DNA of 64,000 nt, taken from an uncultured Duodenibacillus sp. GTDB lineage: Bacteria > Pseudomonadota > Gammaproteobacteria > Burkholderiales > Burkholderiaceae_F. A program made the translations under genes and the position numbers. Location: assembly GCA_944388865.1 (NCBI GenBank), contig CALXKM010000002.1, positions 1 through 64,000 on the forward strand, read 5' to 3'. This document shows, piece after piece, positions 1-8,800 of this stretch; position 1 is the stretch's first letter, and each line of letters begins with the position of its first letter. The notes below the pieces were generated by a model. It was given only the letters and a program-made list of their open reading frames with translations, was not told where the DNA came from and ran no database searches.

Positions 1-353
1 CTGTTCGCCATTTAAAGAGGTACGTGAGCTGGGTTTAAAACGTCGTGAGACAGTTTGGTCCCTATCTGCCGTGGGCGCTGGAAGATTGACGGGGGCTGCT
101 CCTAGTACGAGAGGACCGGAGTGGACGCACCTCTGGTGTACCGGTTGTCACGCCAGTGGCATCGCCGGGTAGCTATGTGCGGAAGAGATAACCGCTGAAA
201 GCATCTAAGCGGGAAACTTGCCTGAAGATAAGTCTTCCCGGAGGCTAGACCTCCCTGAAGAGTCGTTCGAGACCAGGACGTTGATAGGTCGGGTGTGCAA
301 GCGCTGTGAGGCGTTGAGCTAACCGATACTAATTGCTCGTGAGGCTTGATCCT
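1..353 (+). rRNA. 23S ribosomal RNA, 3' end (partial)
   Basis: The left edge lies inside a 23S rRNA gene. The sarcin-ricin loop (AGTACGAGAGGACCGGAGTG) lies at about 104-123, and the conserved terminal helix region (GTTGAGCTAACCGATACTAA) ends near 332. The 3' end is placed at about 353 by comparison with the remembered E. coli end (GAGGCTT...). The exact last base is uncertain by a few nucleotides. It is followed by a spacer of about 177 nt and then 5S. Confidence 0.95.
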
Positions 354-530
354 ATAACCGTGCTGCTTGAAGAAGCTTTGCAAGAAGTTTCGAGAATCGA
401 AGAGCAGTGAAGAGTTGGATTGAGACAAAGTGGGTGAATGCGAAAAGAAAGCATCCCGAAAAGCTTTGCTTTATTTCTCAAAGAATTCGACGAGCAGAAA
501 GCCAGAAAGGTTTTCTGTGAGTCAAAGCCT

Positions 531-650
531 TTGCCTGGCGGCCATACCGAAGTGGTCCCACTCCTTCCCATTCCGAACAGGACAGTGAAACGCTTCTGGG
601 CCGATGATAGTTGGTTGCATTTCCAGTGAAAGTAGGTCACTGCCAGGCTC
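531..650 (+). rRNA. 5S ribosomal RNA
   Basis: About 120 nt begin with GCCTGGCGGCCATACCGAAG and end with CACTGCCAGGC, which pair as helix I. Internal motifs GGTCCCACTCC, CCGAACAGG and GTGAAACGC are typical of 5S. It lies downstream of 23S in the usual order and is followed by a strong intrinsic terminator. End points may be off by one or two bases. Confidence 0.93.
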
Positions 651-658
651 TCCCTTCT

Positions 659-694
659 AAGCCCTCGGTTGTTTGCTCAGCCGGGGGCTTTTCT
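659..694 (+). terminator. rRNA operon intrinsic terminator
   Basis: A 13-bp stem (659-671 with 678-690, containing two G-U pairs) with a 6-nt loop is followed by a T-rich tract. It lies 8 nt after 5S and closes the rRNA operon. Confidence 0.9.
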
Positions 695-794
695 CATAAA
701 TGGACATAAACTGCTTTCCTGCGCGTGCATTCAATTTCACTGCGTTGTTTGCAGAAGAAATCCTGCTCGATAATCGGGCTAACGGTGATAAAAA

Positions 795-1589
795 ATGGTC
801 GAGTTGATTGAGTTTCTGGTTTTAGGCATTGGCGTCGGCACTTTTGGGGCTTTGCTTGGCTTGGGCGGCGGCATTATTCTCGTGCCGCTTTTCATGATGT
901 TCATGATTGCGCCGCACGGTACGACGTTTTCAACCGTTCAGCAGATCGTCGGCACAAGCCTGTTTGTGGTACTGTGCAACTCTTTGTCAGGAACCTATGC
1001 CTATATTCGACAGCGGCGCATTTTTCTGAGGGCGGCAGTGCCGTTTGCGTTCGCTACGGTGCCGGGTGCCTTTCTGGGCGGATATATCTCCGAGTGGTTT
1101 TCGGGGCCCGCATTTTCGCTGTTGTTCGGCATCTCCCTCATGTGCCTTGCTGCCGTCATGATCATTAAGTCCAATGCAAAAAAGGGACTTAAGACCGTCG
1201 AAGATTTCGATCCAAATGGAGATCTCAACATCAAGCTCGGAGTCATCTGCTCATTTTTCGTTGGATTTCTTTCTTCCATCCTCGGCATCGGCGGCGGCAT
1301 CATCCATGTGCCGATGATGACATTCATTTTGGGTTTCCCTGCGCAGATTGCAGTTGCGACAAGTACATTTGCGCTGATGGTAAGCGCTTTGGTCGGCGTG
1401 GCTAGCCATGCCGTGCTCGGGCACATCGTCTGGGGGCCGGCTGTGATGATCGGCGTAGGAGCTGTTGTCGGCGCCCAGATTGGCGCAAAGATTTCCAGCA
1501 AAAGCAAGCCTAAGCTTTTGGTCACGCTTTTGTCTATCGTCATGACGCTGCTGGGCGTGCAGTTTATCTGGCGCGGCCTCATGGGATGA
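795..1589 (+). CDS. TSUP family (TauE/SafE-type) membrane transporter
   Basis: A 264-residue polytopic membrane protein of the TauE/SafE (TSUP) family, which exports sulfite, sulfoacetate or related organosulfur anions across the inner membrane. Visible hallmarks are two homologous halves, each opening with a glycine-rich segment: LLGLGGGIILVPL near residue 20 and ILGIGGGIIHVPM near residue 162. About seven or eight hydrophobic helices are separated by a short charged loop near residues 125-145. The ATG at 795 follows an A-rich stretch with a poor ribosome-binding site. It stands alone after the rRNA operon and converges on the BASS transporter gene. The substrate cannot be told from sequence; family assignment is firm. 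Confidence 0.88.
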   Translation: MVELIEFLVLGIGVGTFGALLGLGGGIILVPLFMMFMIAPHGTTFSTVQQIVGTSLFVVLCNSLSGTYAYIRQRRIFLRAAVPFAFATVPGAFLGGYISEWFSGPAFSLLFGISLMCLAAVMIIKSNAKKGLKTVEDFDPNGDLNIKLGVICSFFVGFLSSILGIGGGIIHVPMMTFILGFPAQIAVATSTFALMVSALVGVASHAVLGHIVWGPAVMIGVGAVVGAQIGAKISSKSKPKLLVTLLSIVMTLLGVQFIWRGLMG

Positions 1590-1664
1590 CGGAGTCTTCG
1601 TTGGCAATCGAAATTTTTCTGACGGTAATGAAATTCGCCGATCGCTGATCGTTTTGCAGGAAAA

Positions 1665-1700
1665 ACAAAAGCCGAAGGTGTTGAAACCAACGGCTTTTGT
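1665..1700. terminator. Bidirectional terminator between convergent transporter genes
   Basis: A 10-bp perfect stem (ACAAAAGCCG at 1665-1674, CGGCTTTTGT at 1691-1700) carries A-rich and T-rich flanks, so it can act in both directions. It serves the TSUP gene and the BASS-family gene, which converge here. Confidence 0.8.
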
Positions 1701-1726
1701 CCATGTGAACAGTATGTAAATGAGGT

Positions 1727-2665
1727 CTATTTTTCTTCCCACCGATGATAAATCGTTGCAGCGATGGGACCAGAAATGTTGTGCCAGAAGCTGAAGATGG
1801 CCGAAGGCAGTGCAGCAAGCGGCATCGTTGCGAAGTGAACTGATGCAAGCGCAACGCCAAGGCCGGAGTTCTGCATGCCGACTTCAATGGAAAGACACTT
1901 GCGCTTGGCAAGGTTCATGCCAAAGAGTTTGGCGACCATGTAGCCAAAGAGCAGTCCAAAGCCGTTATGAAGAACCACTACTGCAAAAACAAGCGGACCG
2001 GTCGAAGCGATGTTGGGCTGGCTCACTGCAACCACAGCTGCCACAATCAGCACGATCGCAATAACCGAAATCAATGGCAAGGCGGTAGAGGCAACCTTGA
2101 TGCGCTCAGCCCCCAGCATGGTATGCACCGCTACGCCGATGCCAATCGGAATCAGCACGATTTGGCAGATCGACCAGAACATGGCAAGAGGATCAATGTT
2201 GATCCATTGATGAGCAAAGACCCAAATCAGCGCTGGCGTAACCAGAGGGGCCAGAATCGTCGTGCAGCTCGTAATGGTAACCGAGAGCGCCGTGTCGCCG
2301 CGCGCAAGAAATGTCATCACGTTGGAAGCTGTGCCTCCCGGGCAGCAGCCGACCAAAATAACGCCTACAGCAATATCGGGCGGCAGATCCATAATGAGGC
2401 ACAGTGCATAGGCCACTGTCGGCATGATGATGAACTGAGCCAAAATGCCAATGAGCACATCGGAAGGGTGCGAGAGCACCAGCTTGAAGTCATTGACCGA
2501 AAGTGTGAGCCCCATGCCAAACATTACAAGGCCCAAAAGAGGAGAAATCCATCCCGCAAGAGGTTTGTAGGTATCAGGAGAAAGGTATGCAAGAACGGCA
2601 AAGACGAGAACCCAAAGGGCAAACGTCTTGTTGCAGAACTGACTGATTGCTGCCAGCGTTTTCAT
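1727..2665 (-). CDS. BASS family (bile acid:sodium symporter-like, PanS/YocS type) transporter
   Basis: A 312-residue inner-membrane protein of the bile acid:sodium symporter superfamily. It has about ten predicted helices and the two family signatures: GCCPGGTASNVMTFLARGD near residue 107 and EVGMQNSGLGVALA near residue 258. These match the crossed-over sodium-binding helices of the fold. Bacterial members carry varied organic acids; PanS homologues handle ketopantoate, others carry bile acids or pyruvate-like compounds. The substrate here is unknown. The gene is monocistronic, ends at a bidirectional terminator, and has a long, strongly structured 5' leader (2702-2875) that suggests RNA-level control. 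The ATG at 2665 follows a CTGAGG ribosome-binding site. Confidence 0.88.
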   Translation of the reverse strand: MKTLAAISQFCNKTFALWVLVFAVLAYLSPDTYKPLAGWISPLLGLVMFGMGLTLSVNDFKLVLSHPSDVLIGILAQFIIMPTVAYALCLIMDLPPDIAVGVILVGCCPGGTASNVMTFLARGDTALSVTITSCTTILAPLVTPALIWVFAHQWINIDPLAMFWSICQIVLIPIGIGVAVHTMLGAERIKVASTALPLISVIAIVLIVAAVVAVSQPNIASTGPLVFAVVVLHNGFGLLFGYMVAKLFGMNLAKRKCLSIEVGMQNSGLGVALASVHFATMPLAALPSAIFSFWHNISGPIAATIYHRWEEK

Positions 2666-2701
2666 TTTTATGTTGACCTCAGACTATTTGTTGTTGGACT
2701 C

Positions 2702-2775
2702 AACGCTTTGGAAAGGTCCGTCTGCTGATTCTCCCTGCAGACGCGCTTGGGGTGTCAACCTTTCCTATCAGCGTT
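2702..2775 (-). promoter_or_regulatory. Structured RNA element in the leader of the BASS transporter gene
   Basis: Read as minus-strand RNA, three nested helices fold in 74 nt. An outer AACGCT/AGCGTT helix (2770-2775 with 2702-2707) is followed by a perfect 8-bp GGAAAGGT/ACCTTTCC helix (2758-2765 with 2710-2717). An inner 7-bp hairpin CGTCTGC/GCAGACG (2737-2743 with 2719-2725) has an 11-nt loop. A 14-nt unpaired strand between the helices includes GTTGAC, which is complementary to GTCAAC just downstream of the ribosome-binding site. This layout resembles a riboswitch or protein-binding leader. It matches no riboswitch class I can recall. On the plus strand the same sequence is followed by TTTTTT, so it could alternatively be a plus-strand terminator, though no plus-strand gene precedes it. 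Confidence 0.55.
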
Positions 2776-2808
2776 TTTTGTCACGTCTCGAACGCCACGA
2801 ACGGATAT

Positions 2809-2875
2809 GGTGCTGGACTTCAGCGCCTTCGGCGGCATCGGACGCCGGTACGCAGATCTGTTTGATCTGCGACCG
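2809..2875 (-). promoter_or_regulatory. Two further hairpins upstream in the same leader region
   Basis: A 12-bp hairpin with one bulged base spans 2846-2875 (CGGT/ACCG plus CGCAGATC/GATCTGCG around a 5-nt loop). A 7-bp hairpin spans 2809-2827. Neither is followed by a U-run on the minus strand. They lie between the end of the YidC-sulfatase gene (2993) and the structured element at 2702-2775. They could belong to the same leader or to the 3' end of the upstream mRNA. No promoter could be placed with certainty. Confidence 0.4.
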
Positions 2876-2992
2876 CATGTTGCTTCCTGCTTGCGGCAAG
2901 GCAACGCGTTAATTGTTCCGATTCTAGTCCTGCGGCTTCAGTGCTGTCTTGAGCAAAATATCGTAGTCGACGAAATTTCTTCTTGTGCATTA

Positions 2993-5848
2993 CTACTCAA
3001 TGACTCGCCAGGATTTGACGTCCGTCATAGGGCCATCGATGAGCCAGCGTTTTTCGATCAAGTAGCGTGCCCCCTGAGGTTTTGCCAAAACATGTTCACG
3101 GATCAATGTTGTCGGTGGAATGCCTATCCAGAGTGAGGTCACATTCGCAGCGCTTGTCGGGGTACTGTCAATCTTGAGTTCTCCCGAGGCACCAGCTTTT
3201 TTGACTAGCATGAGAGCGTTGGCTCGCCACGGTGCCGGCAGGTCTGCCTTATCAAAGGGTTCTGTGAAGGATGGATCATCGCCCGCTGAGTGGTCGCTCG
3301 CAAGCACCACTGTTGTGTTGTTCCAGATGCCTTCGCGTTTCATCCAGGCAAACCACTTAGCCAATGACTTCAAAGAACAGATTTCTGTAGCCAGATGAGC
3401 AATCGGCATTCCTGTTTGAGTGAGTTCCCGATTGGGGTTAGTTGTGATGCTGCATTTGCCTAGATCCATGAACCATGGTGAGTGAGTCAACTCTGTATCG
3501 ATAAATTTGAAGGTGTTTTTCTGTGTTTTTGTATTGGAGATATCGGGAAGCTGTTCAAAGAGTGCCCAGTCGCGAAGGGCTCTCAATACAAGTGTTGTTT
3601 CTCGGTCTCCCAGTAGTTGTTCAAACCAACGACCATTTTTGTAGATAAGATTTTTTCCGCTCCACGGTACACTGGAAAAAATGCTCACTGCCAGCAGAAA
3701 ATTATCGGAATTCCCGCGGCCGATTTCGATTCCGTGCGTAGCGATGTAGCGATCAGCGAAGGCGTCGCTCAGGTGCCGGATGGCAAGTACATCTTGATCC
3801 GTATGTTTTTTCAGTCGGATCTCTTCGAGCCAGTTTCTCTCATACAGGCAGATGTCCCAATCATCTCCGAGCTTGTTGGCGAGCTTTGCATATTGCTTAT
3901 TGATTTTTTCTGCGAGAGGATCGGATCCGGCTGCATTGAGTTTGAACGGAGTGCACTCTTCGCCGCAAATTAAGGAAGCAACGCTAGAGGATGTCGAAGC
4001 ACCTGCCGCCACCATGTCGGTATGCCACACAAAGCCGTCAAGTTCAGTTTTGAGTTCGGGCGCTGCCTTGAGAATCTCTCGGTAGTGCGTGCCGGTAAAG
4101 GCGTCGAGCATGACGACCACGATGTTTTGCCCCGTCTTGCTAAAGCCAAACAGCCGATCGGTGTAGTCAGGAAGTTCAGCACTCTGAGCGGTTGCAGTCT
4201 CTTGGGTTTTCCATTGCCCACGCGTTTGCCACAAAAGGAAGGTTCCGTTTGTCAGCGATCCTAATATCAATACAACGAAGGTTGCTTTGAGCCACTTTGC
4301 ACCGCCTTTTTTCACGATGACGGCAAAAAGCGCGAGGGTACCCAAAACCACGATGATGTCGACGAAAAGATTGAAGTTTCTAAAAAGCGGCTCAGGATTG
4401 GCAATTTGAAAAGCGTCAATCGTTCCGACATCAAGGGGAAGGACAAATGCGTAGACGGTGAGCACACTGGCAATGGCTGCGAGCAGGTAGCCGGCGAAAT
4501 TTTTTGCTCCGCAGCTTTGCGCCGCAAAGCCGAAAAGCCAGAAGACGGCCCCGAGCAGAGCGCTCCACATCAAAGACTTGGCGAGAATGACCGCTGCAGG
4601 AGAAAAAATTTCCGGCGCTGTGCAATAAGCCTGTATCGGCAGATAGGCAGCTAAAAGCAGCGTCAACCAGATGCCCGCAGGCACGAGAAGCGTACCCGAA
4701 GGCTTGTCTGAACGGGAGCTGTGCGTTTGCGGGAATAAAAATCTTCTGAGGTCAAGCCCTGCGTGCAGAATACCCAGCGCCGGAATCAGGAAGAGAAAGC
4801 CTCCGATTACGGCAAAGCCGCGACGATTGTCTCCGAAGAAAAACCACTTGCCCCAGACTCGCAGACCGTAGTAGGCAATGACAAGCGTCAAAAGAAGCAA
4901 TATCCAGTGATGCCGCCAGAGCTTTAGTTTGATGCCCATCGCAAGCGCAACGAGCATTGTTCCAACAAAGGCAAAATCGGAAGCCAGAGAAATGGAGGTT
5001 TTGAGAGCTTCGGAAATAAAAGAGACCTGGTTGCTTGAGATGAGAGCAAGCACGACCCCAATTGCCCAAAGAGCGATTGGGACGCAGTACAGGGCTGACT
5101 TTGGGAAAACTTCTGGCGCGCGCCGTTGCTGCCAAGAGCAAAAGGCGCCTTGCATTTTCATCACGGCTGGTTTGATGCGGCCGAGTTCCTGGTAGACAAT
5201 GTTTTTGCCTAATGAATAGATGTTGTTGCAAGTCCAGTAGAGCACCAACCCGCTTGCGGCGTCGTACAAAAGCACAAGGAAGACGGCAGCCATTGCGTAG
5301 AGCTGTATTTTGTCTCGGCGCGTGAGATTGTGGGTATAGATGAGAGCACTCGCCAGATTTATCACCGTCATGAGAATGGGCATGACGTTGAGGGAAAAGC
5401 TGCCAAGAGAAATGACTGCGTCGGGTTGAGAGAGGTCGCTGAGCCCCATGAAGGAGATTCCGACCAGCGGCTCAAAGTGCGACAAGAAATGGTAAGCAGC
5501 AAAAAAGAAGGGAATCTGCAGGAAAAAGCCGATTGATGAACGCAAAGACAAGAGCGGCGAATAGCCGGCTTGTCTGTGCATGGTCGTGATCATTGCAAAG
5601 CGCTCTTGCCCTTTGAATGAGCGCTTGATCATGGCTTCTTTTTCTTCAAAGCTTTTTCTGAGCGCGCGTTCATCTTCCTGCCACTTCTCTGCCTTGATGT
5701 AGATGGGAAGGATGACCGTATTGACGGCAAGGCTCATGAGCACAATGGCCCAGCCCCAGTTTTGCGTATGTCCGTAGCCCCAAACCAGAGCGGCGTGCAT
5801 CCAGTATTCCAGAGGGGCAATTAAAAGCGTGTAGATGAAGTCAAGCAT
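2993..5848 (-). CDS. YidC/Oxa1-like insertase domain fused to a sulfatase-like (LtaS/OpgB-type) phosphotransferase domain
   Basis: A 951-residue membrane protein with an unusual fusion. Residues about 1-230 resemble YidC/Oxa1 (APLEYWMH start, MHRQAGYSPLLSLR loop, YWTCNNIYSLGKNI near the end). Residues about 240-515 add many more hydrophobic helices. From about 570 an alkaline-phosphatase/sulfatase-like periplasmic domain begins. It shows NIVVVMLDAF (metal-binding Asp near 580), a Ser/Thr-rich STSSSVASLICG segment near 620 where the nucleophile would sit, and VVLASDHSAGDD near 853 (Asp-His metal site). Such domains move phosphoglycerol or phosphoethanolamine from lipid donors in LtaS, OpgB and EptA. 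It overlaps the upstream glycerophosphotransferase gene by 8 nt and is last in a six-gene operon, suggesting polymer building or decoration at the outer face of the inner membrane. Confidence 0.82.
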   Translation of the reverse strand: MLDFIYTLLIAPLEYWMHAALVWGYGHTQNWGWAIVLMSLAVNTVILPIYIKAEKWQEDERALRKSFEEKEAMIKRSFKGQERFAMITTMHRQAGYSPLLSLRSSIGFFLQIPFFFAAYHFLSHFEPLVGISFMGLSDLSQPDAVISLGSFSLNVMPILMTVINLASALIYTHNLTRRDKIQLYAMAAVFLVLLYDAASGLVLYWTCNNIYSLGKNIVYQELGRIKPAVMKMQGAFCSWQQRRAPEVFPKSALYCVPIALWAIGVVLALISSNQVSFISEALKTSISLASDFAFVGTMLVALAMGIKLKLWRHHWILLLLTLVIAYYGLRVWGKWFFFGDNRRGFAVIGGFLFLIPALGILHAGLDLRRFLFPQTHSSRSDKPSGTLLVPAGIWLTLLLAAYLPIQAYCTAPEIFSPAAVILAKSLMWSALLGAVFWLFGFAAQSCGAKNFAGYLLAAIASVLTVYAFVLPLDVGTIDAFQIANPEPLFRNFNLFVDIIVVLGTLALFAVIVKKGGAKWLKATFVVLILGSLTNGTFLLWQTRGQWKTQETATAQSAELPDYTDRLFGFSKTGQNIVVVMLDAFTGTHYREILKAAPELKTELDGFVWHTDMVAAGASTSSSVASLICGEECTPFKLNAAGSDPLAEKINKQYAKLANKLGDDWDICLYERNWLEEIRLKKHTDQDVLAIRHLSDAFADRYIATHGIEIGRGNSDNFLLAVSIFSSVPWSGKNLIYKNGRWFEQLLGDRETTLVLRALRDWALFEQLPDISNTKTQKNTFKFIDTELTHSPWFMDLGKCSITTNPNRELTQTGMPIAHLATEICSLKSLAKWFAWMKREGIWNNTTVVLASDHSAGDDPSFTEPFDKADLPAPWRANALMLVKKAGASGELKIDSTPTSAANVTSLWIGIPPTTLIREHVLAKPQGARYLIEKRWLIDGPMTDVKSWRVIE

Positions 5849-7202
5849 GCTGCAAGGATTCCTGCTTGGGGCGGAGAGTTTTTTGCGATTGTGTGCTGTC
5901 GGCAGTCAATTCAGCCGCAAGTGCGTCGGCGATCGCCTCGGCCGCATTTCCGAAATTGACGATATTGGCGTTGCGAAGAGCAAGAATTTTGTCTCGTGCC
6001 GTGCTCTCGGGAGCCAAAAGTTCTTTGACAGCCTGACAGATTTTGTCTTCATTCCCGGGCAGAATGCGCCGCCCGAGTTCGTCGAGTGCGCTCATTTCCC
6101 ATGCGGAGTGAGGAATGTCCCAAGCTTCAAAGCCGTCCTTGACGGGGCCGGATCCAACTGAAACAACCGGGCGCAGAAAAACGAAGGCAAAGTCAAAGAT
6201 GACGCCGGAGATGTCGCTAACCATCAGCTTTGCTCTGCAGAGACTTGCAAAGCCGTCCGGGTTGCGATCCCATTCAATGTTCGTGCAGTCGGAAAGTTCC
6301 TGCGCAAGCTTTTGCATCAGGTCGATTTCAGAGACAAAGCTCTGCGGGTGGGGACGCAAAATGACATGAAAGCCGGACTCGGTCAACATGCGCGGGATTG
6401 TGGAGCCGGTGCGCGTCAAAAGACCGTTTTTGCCCCAGGTGGGAGCAATGATGATGGTGTTGGGTTCCGGATCCGGTGCGTTTTGCGCACGGCGCGTGAG
6501 CTCATCGAGATACGGACAGCCTAAAAGCGGGAGATCTTTAGGGCGCGTGCCGCGCAGCTTTTCCAGTGCCCGCAGGCTCTTGGCCTGCGCAGGTCCCGAG
6601 CAAAAGACCGCGTCGTAATAGTCAAAGCTAAAAAGCTTGTAGGTGTGAATGTCGCCTACGGCATGCACAACATGCACGTAACGCTTTACGCCTGGAGAAC
6701 GGCGAATCTGCAGAACATCAATGCCGGGAGTGGTGAGTACGAAGACTTTGCTTTGCAGAAAGCCCAGGGCCGTATAGGCGCTGTTGGATTTGCCGATATA
6801 GCGAGGGCAAACGCAGGATAGTCCGCAGGAAAAGACCGGATCGTTTTCTGCACTTGTCAAGTAAGTGCTCTTAATGCCGCGTTTTTCAAGAGCTTCGAGG
6901 ATGGGCTTAAAAGTCATCCAGTATGCGGCGCTTTCAGCATAAAACGTCAGGTCGCTGCCCTTCATTTGATCGGTTTTGCCCGTGAGACGGAAAAACAACG
7001 CGCGCAGTGCTGCAGGCAGTTTGCGAACGACAAAATAGGCGCCTGAAATCAGGCCGACCACCACCGACAGAAGCATGCTTCCGGTACCCGGATCCAAATA
7101 GGCATGCGCGACCGTTGGCTCAAGCATAAGAGCAGCGGCGCAGAGCACGGGCAACGGGCGGAATACAATGAAGCGATTCTTTTTGGTTTTTGTTGCGCGC
7201 AT
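5841..7202 (-). CDS. CDP-glycerol glycerophosphotransferase-like (TagF/TagB family) protein
   Basis: A 453-residue protein with one or two N-terminal hydrophobic segments containing the YLDPGTGSMLL signature often seen before this domain. A cytoplasmic GT-B-like CDP-glycerol glycerophosphotransferase domain follows. Recognisable motifs are TIIIAPTWGKNGLL near 250, VILRPHPQSF near 280 and VSDISGVIFDFAFVFLRPV near 330; they match the APTW, RxHP and DxSS-FD signatures of TagB/TagF enzymes. The family adds glycerol-phosphate from CDP-glycerol to a wall polymer. Gram-negative relatives occur in capsule or LPS loci. It lies 11 nt after the permease gene and overlaps the YidC-sulfatase fusion, so the two products probably act together. 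The actual transferred group is unproven. Confidence 0.82.
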   Translation of the reverse strand: MRATKTKKNRFIVFRPLPVLCAAALMLEPTVAHAYLDPGTGSMLLSVVVGLISGAYFVVRKLPAALRALFFRLTGKTDQMKGSDLTFYAESAAYWMTFKPILEALEKRGIKSTYLTSAENDPVFSCGLSCVCPRYIGKSNSAYTALGFLQSKVFVLTTPGIDVLQIRRSPGVKRYVHVVHAVGDIHTYKLFSFDYYDAVFCSGPAQAKSLRALEKLRGTRPKDLPLLGCPYLDELTRRAQNAPDPEPNTIIIAPTWGKNGLLTRTGSTIPRMLTESGFHVILRPHPQSFVSEIDLMQKLAQELSDCTNIEWDRNPDGFASLCRAKLMVSDISGVIFDFAFVFLRPVVSVGSGPVKDGFEAWDIPHSAWEMSALDELGRRILPGNEDKICQAVKELLAPESTARDKILALRNANIVNFGNAAEAIADALAAELTADSTQSQKTLRPKQESLQHA

Positions 7203-7213
7203 GAGAATCTTTC

Positions 7214-8800
7214 TTATTGATGGGGATGCAATGAGCGTACTGCCGCAATTGCAAGCATGCGTACGAAAAGCGCAGAGATGAAAATAAGCGAAGCCATCGC
7301 CGCGCCTTCGCTGATAAAGCCGCTGTCGATCATGTCAATGGCTGCGACGGCGGCAACGATGCTCTTGGGAGTATAGAGAAATACCACCGACGAGATGGTC
7401 GTGACCGCCGAAGCAAAAAGATAAGAAAACATTTCGGCAAGCTCTCGGGCGCTGAGCGGCACGATGACGCGGCACAGGGTACTCATGCGAGAAGCTCCCA
7501 GAGTTGCTCCAACTGTCTCATATCTGGCGTTGAGCGTCTTTAATCCCGTGACGGCAGTCAAATGCGGCACCGTATAAAGATGCACCAATGTATTGCAGAT
7601 CAAAAGCGTCATCGCGCCGGCCGGTTCCTTGAAAAGAGAAAATCCTGCAAACGTCATGGCCCAGGCCAGGCCCAGCACTGTTCCGGGAATGCAGATGGGA
7701 ATTGCTGCCAGCGCTCGATAGTTTTTTTGCAGGCCCGCAGGAATAGACGGAGTGCGTACCGACGCATAGGCGCCAAGCCAGCATAAGGCGGTGCCTGCCG
7801 CAGCGGTGCCTGCCGCGAGTATGAGCGAATTGATCCAGGGAGCAATGCCGTACGTAGAGTTTCTAAAAGCATAGTTTTCTGCCGTAAGCTGCATCTGGTA
7901 GGGCCAGAAGGCAACGAAAGAGCCGTAGATGACGATGACAATGACGGCGGTTTCTGCAATCACGATGGCCCAGGCCGTGCCGCCGGCGAAAAGATCTCGC
8001 AAGGGACCTGGCGCGACGCGGACTGAACCTGTGCGCGTGCGGGCATTTTGAGTCAACTGATGCATGGTCCAATAAGCAGCCAGCGCAGGAGCAAGCAGGC
8101 CGATGCTCATCACTGCGGCGGCTGCAAATTCCTGAGATCCGATGGCAAGGTTGTAGATTTCCGTGGCAAGCATCGGAAAACTGCCGCCGAGCATCTTCGG
8201 GACGCCGAAATCGGTAATCGTCAAAATAAAAGCAATCAAAAAGGCATTGGCTATGCCGCGCTTGGCGTGCGGCAACGTGATGGTTGCAAATTGCATCAGC
8301 GCGCCTGCTCCAAGACTTCCTGCGGCGGAAAAAAGTTTTGAGTCCAGTCTGCTTAGCGCCAGCGAAATCTGCATGACGGCGTGCGGCAAGGCAAAAACGA
8401 GCCCTCCCAGAAATACGCCGAGGGCACCGTACAGCTCTAAGTTGAAAATGAGTCCGTTGCTGCCAACCAAGTAGATAAGACCAATGGCCGGCATAATGGA
8501 AGGTGCAAAAAGGGGGGCTAAAAACAATGCACGCATTGCGCCTTTTGCCGGGACGTTAGTAAGCGTTATTGCGTAAGCAACGACAAAGCCAAGCAGACAA
8601 GCTGCCAGCGCGACTGCGGCGCCCATCACCAGCGTGTTGACGACGGCGCGCAGGTTGTAGGCTGTCAAAAGCTGCGCAAAGTCCTGGGCTTGATCAGCCG
8701 TCAAAAGCGCCAGTTTGCCAAGCGGCCAGACGATCCCTGCGGCAAGCAGCAACGTCAGGACGGCAAAAAGAAGCGTTGGCGTCTGCGGCTGCCTTTTCAT
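7214..8800 (-). CDS. ABC importer permease with two fused transmembrane domains (FbpB/PhnU type)
   Basis: A 528-residue inner-membrane permease with two tandem binding-protein-dependent transport domains and about 12 helices. Each half has an EAA-like loop (GSLGAGALMQFATITLPHAK near 175; GATLGASRMSTLCRVIVPL near 430) that docks on the ATPase. A single polypeptide holding both halves is typical of ferric-iron (FbpB/AfuB) and 2-aminoethylphosphonate (PhnU-type) importers. The start at 8800 is preferred: it overlaps the ATPase stop as ATGA and has GGAG at good spacing. An ATG 12 nt upstream (8812) is the alternative. It is part of the six-gene operon. Confidence 0.85.
   Translation of the reverse strand: MKRQPQTPTLLFAVLTLLLAAGIVWPLGKLALLTADQAQDFAQLLTAYNLRAVVNTLVMGAAVALAACLLGFVVAYAITLTNVPAKGAMRALFLAPLFAPSIMPAIGLIYLVGSNGLIFNLELYGALGVFLGGLVFALPHAVMQISLALSRLDSKLFSAAGSLGAGALMQFATITLPHAKRGIANAFLIAFILTITDFGVPKMLGGSFPMLATEIYNLAIGSQEFAAAAVMSIGLLAPALAAYWTMHQLTQNARTRTGSVRVAPGPLRDLFAGGTAWAIVIAETAVIVIVIYGSFVAFWPYQMQLTAENYAFRNSTYGIAPWINSLILAAGTAAAGTALCWLGAYASVRTPSIPAGLQKNYRALAAIPICIPGTVLGLAWAMTFAGFSLFKEPAGAMTLLICNTLVHLYTVPHLTAVTGLKTLNARYETVGATLGASRMSTLCRVIVPLSARELAEMFSYLFASAVTTISSVVFLYTPKSIVAAVAAIDMIDSGFISEGAAMASLIFISALFVRMLAIAAVRSLHPHQ

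Noticed and set aside
1967..2728. 253-codon plus-strand frame opposite the BASS transporter gene
   Set aside because: The translation is low-complexity, rich in His, Asn, Arg and Gln, typical of reading a membrane-protein gene backwards.
2702..2875. Glycine riboswitch before the BASS gene
   Set aside because: A CCGAAGG-like fragment occurs on the minus strand, but the other conserved aptamer segments (GGAGAG and the following helices) are not in the right order or spacing.
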